Shown piece after piece: positions 5,289 to 5,478 of a stretch of 5,478 nucleotides of DNA. Numbering within the stretch: position 1 is the stretch's first letter; each line of letters starts with the position of its first letter. Source of the DNA: an uncultured Holophagaceae bacterium (GTDB lineage Bacteria; Acidobacteriota; Holophagae; Holophagales; Holophagaceae); the NCBI GenBank assembly GCA_903890595.1, contig CAITBU010000467.1:1-5478 (forward strand), in the 5' to 3' direction. The position numbers and the translations under genes were made by a program. The notes below the pieces were generated by a model. It saw only the letters and a program-made list of their open reading frames with translations, was not told the origin of the DNA and did no database searches.

Positions 5289-5478
5289 AGCCACCCCGAT
5301 GGCGAGAAGGGTTCCCTTATCCTGATGTTCTTGCGCTGCGGCGCAGGCGCAGGTGCTCCGCAGATACGGTCCATGTCGTGGCGCCTGGGTGACGATCTGT
5401 TTCCGGTGCCTAGCCAGGTTTCGGAGCCGGGACTTGGCGAAAACCAGAGTCGCCTTCCCCGGTAAAGCGCGATGAACC
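5289..5478. other. Intergenic tail with no recognisable gene; small GC hairpin at 5332-5351
   Basis: I see no convincing coding region, RNA gene or promoter here. The only structure is TGCGCTGC-ggc-GCAG(g)CGCA at 5332-5351, an 8-bp stem with a single bulged G. A 46-codon frame (ATG 5325 to TAA 5465) lacks a ribosome binding site and resembles nothing I know. The next gene, if any, starts beyond the window. Confidence 0.45.

Noticed and set aside
3380..5294. Several long minus-strand frames (up to about 250 codons) across the activator gene
   Set aside because: They are antisense shadows of a high-GC gene whose plus-strand product has all the AAA+ and HTH motifs.
5325..5465. 46-codon plus-strand frame in the right-hand intergenic tail
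   Set aside because: No ribosome binding site, no helix or motif, and the start overlaps a hairpin; not supported.
1..5478. CRISPR arrays, tRNA/rRNA genes, transposases, riboswitches
   Set aside because: No regularly spaced repeats, cloverleaf, rRNA words or transposase motifs were seen on either strand; the only repeat is the single palindrome at 5220-5288.

Overview
The window comes from a GC-rich bacterium (roughly two-thirds G+C by eye) and carries five complete protein genes plus one cut by the left edge. The genes suggest a Gram-negative-type anaerobic or facultative lifestyle: a membrane quinone/Fe-S electron-transfer module, a sigma-54 activator with its matching promoter, and a fatty-acid/butyrate-type dehydrogenase. 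Acidobacteriota of the Holophaga/Geothrix type or a deltaproteobacterial group would fit, but this is a guess from gene style; no rRNA or other marker is present.

Layout. Positions 1-822 (+) hold the 3' part of a 3-hydroxyacyl/3-hydroxybutyryl-CoA dehydrogenase gene, missing only its NAD-binding N-terminus. Facing it on the minus strand is an operon running from about 3110 down to 777: a four-cluster ferredoxin-like protein (HybA type), a ten-helix membrane protein (HybB/NrfD type) joined by an ATGA overlap, and then two small single-helix membrane proteins of 52 and 48 residues, each with its own Shine-Dalgarno sequence. The last of these runs 46 bp into the 3' end of the dehydrogenase gene. 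No hydrogenase, molybdopterin or cytochrome catalytic subunit is in the window.

Divergent from the operon, 3473-5116 (+) encodes a PAS / AAA+ / Fis-HTH sigma-54 activator. In the space between them a near-consensus -24/-12 promoter (3192-3207, minus strand) points at the Fe-S gene. The simplest reading is that the activator senses a signal through its PAS domain and switches on the electron-transfer operon. The roughly 265 bp between promoter and activator start contain an AT-rich tract and small dyads that could be the activator's binding sites.

Positions 5117-5478 hold no convincing gene. They contain a weak hairpin, a striking 25-bp-paired inverted repeat (5220-5288) built of repeated catcccc-type words, and a short GC-rich hairpin.

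The main points of interest are the HybAB-like module without a catalytic partner, its two previously easy-to-miss microproteins, and the sigma-54 promoter that ties it to the neighbouring regulator.
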